Below, piece by piece: positions 63,116 to 64,000 of a stretch of DNA of 64,000 nt (position 1 is the stretch's first letter; each line of letters begins with the position of its first letter). The notes under the pieces were generated by a model. That model was not told where the DNA came from. It ran no database searches and worked only from the letters and a program-made list of their open reading frames with translations. Source of the stretch: Rhodocyclales bacterium GT-UBC. Its GTDB lineage: Bacteria > Pseudomonadota > Gammaproteobacteria > Burkholderiales > Rhodocyclaceae. The stretch spans positions 62,001 to 126,000 of the forward strand of contig QXPY01000006.1 of NCBI GenBank assembly GCA_003583745.1, given 5' to 3'. A program made the translations under genes and the position numbers.

Positions 63116-64000
63116 GATGAGAGTCGTACGGGAATGCGTTGCGGACCGAAGGCCTGGCCGGCGCGTCCGAGCTGGCGGCCAAAGCGGCCGGCCAGCGGCG
63201 TCCGGCAATGCGGGCAATGCCCGTCGGGCGTCAGGTCGTAGTGGCGGATGTCGTACCAGTCGCGCACGATCAGCGCCGCCTGGCAGGTCGGGCAAAACGT
63301 CGTGCCGCCCGCGCTGTCATGGACGTTGCCGGTAAAGACGTGGTGTAGCCCGGCATCGAGTGCGATGCGGCGGGCCTGGGCGAGGCTGGCCGGTGACGTG
63401 GCGGGCAGCTCGCGCATTTTCCAGTCCGGGTGAAAGGCGGTGAAATGCAGCGGCACGTCGGGACCGAGTTCACGCCCGACCCAGGCGGCCAGTTGGGCGA
63501 TCTCGGCCAGGCTGTCGTTGTGGCCGGGGATGAGTAGCGTGGTGATCTCCAGCCAGCAGTCGGTTTCGTGGTGGATGTAGGCCAGCGTATCGAGCACCGG
63601 CTGCAGATGTCCGACACACAGCTTGTGATAGAAGTCCTCGCTGAAGGCCTTGAGGTCGACATTGGCGGCATCCATCACGGCAAAGAATTCGCGGGCCGGT
63701 GTCGGGTGGATGTAGCCGGCGGTCACCGCGACATTGCGGATGCCCTGCTCGCGACAGGCGAGGGCGGTGTCGATGGCGTATTCAGCGAAGATCACCGGGT
63801 CGTTGTAGGTGTAGGCGACGCTGTCGGCCCCGTAGCGCCGGGCGGCGTCGGCGATGGCCTGCGGACTGGCTTGGTCGAGCAGGCGGTCCATGTCTTTCGA
63901 CTTGGAGATGTCCCAGTTCTGGCAGAAGCGGCAGGCCAGGTTGCAGCCGGCGGTGCCGAAGGAAAGGACGCTGCTGCCCGGATAAAAATGGTTGAGCGGC
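63112..64000 (-). CDS. amrS: AmmeMemoRadiSam-type radical SAM enzyme AmrS, cut by the right edge
   Basis: The frame runs off the right edge. The 296 codons seen include the radical SAM cluster motif C-N-L-A-C-R-F-C (about 63930-63953 read on the minus strand), the glycine-rich GGTTFC region, and two zinc-like Cys pairs at the C terminus (FCPTCQAAL, CPHCRTPL). This matches the AmrS protein of the AmmeMemoRadiSam system, of unknown substrate, normally next to an AMMECR1 and a MEMO gene. Those two genes are not in this window and may lie beyond the edge. A hydrolase-fold gene is coupled to its stop. Confidence 0.85.
   Translation of the reverse strand, partial: PLNHFYPGSSVLSFGTAGCNLACRFCQNWDISKSKDMDRLLDQASPQAIADAARRYGADSVAYTYNDPVIFAEYAIDTALACREQGIRNVAVTAGYIHPTPAREFFAVMDAANVDLKAFSEDFYHKLCVGHLQPVLDTLAYIHHETDCWLEITTLLIPGHNDSLAEIAQLAAWVGRELGPDVPLHFTAFHPDWKMRELPATSPASLAQARRIALDAGLHHVFTGNVHDSAGGTTFCPTCQAALIVRDWYDIRHYDLTPDGHCPHCRTPLAGRFGRQLGRAGQAFGPQRIPVRLSS

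Overview
The window reads as a stretch of chromosome from a betaproteobacterium, most likely Rhodocyclales (Dechloromonas/Azonexus-like). This is inferred from gene content and order: a Gph-like phosphatase, Rieske protein and sppA ahead of maf-yceD-rpmF-plsX-fab; nadB divergent from rpoE; lepA-lepB-DUF4845-rnc-era-recO-pdxJ-acpS-nagZ; earP next to efp; uvrC-pgsA followed by Gly/Cys/Leu tRNAs; and a complete isc operon led by cysE and iscR. No phage, insertion sequence or CRISPR array was seen.

Layout. 1-9.5 kb: phosphatase/Rieske/SppA genes, a short minus-strand methyltransferase-maf pair, then the envelope and fatty-acid cluster yceD-rpmF-plsX-fabH-fabD-fabG-acpP-fabF. 9.5-13.4 kb: a YgfX-like gene, nadB (minus), rpoE directly followed by rseC with no rseA, rseB or mucD, a gene-poor 0.36 kb stretch, and a glutaredoxin-like gene. 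13.4-20.8 kb: the lepA to nagZ cluster. 20.8-25.6 kb: efp and its rhamnosyltransferase earP (minus), a family 5 type uracil-DNA glycosylase, uvrC and pgsA. 25.6-26.3 kb: a tRNA operon in which a Gly-Cys unit is tandemly repeated (Gly-Cys-Gly-Cys-Gly), then Leu. 26.3-29 kb: a gene-free stretch with a perfect DnaA box, then a minus-strand pair, a lipoprotein serine hydrolase and an acyl carrier protein.

29-36.9 kb: cysE, iscR, two cysteine desulfurases, iscU, iscA, hscB, hscA, fdx, iscX and a DUF2237 gene. IscR-type boxes sit both before cysE and before iscR, so cysteine supply and Fe-S assembly look co-regulated. 37-48 kb: a SulP transporter, a J-like/DUF898 membrane protein with an M48 protease, then a minus-strand run of mfd, aroG, a secreted unknown, a transglutaminase-like protein, a gamma carbonic anhydrase and serB. 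48.3-50.5 kb: a LysR regulator and an AT-richer islet with small minus-strand ORFs of unknown function. 50.6-55.1 kb: a class III CoA-transferase, an HMG-CoA-lyase-like enzyme, a DctP-type binding protein without its permease, and an MFS exporter. 55-64 kb: a membrane-anchored metallopeptidase candidate, an orphan Leu/Ile/Val-type binding protein, a beta carbonic anhydrase, an Aer-like chemoreceptor with a periplasmic domain, upp-uraA, a hydrolase-fold protein lacking its nucleophile, and an AmrS-type radical SAM gene cut by the right edge.

Most of the window is conserved core genome. The most unusual parts are the tRNA array, the rpoE locus without its anti-sigma genes, the serine hydrolase/ACP pair, the 49-50.5 kb islet, the CoA-transferase/lyase/binding-protein group, and several hairpins placed directly before start codons. 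By eye the first 13-16 kb are less GC-rich at third codon positions than the rest; this was not computed.
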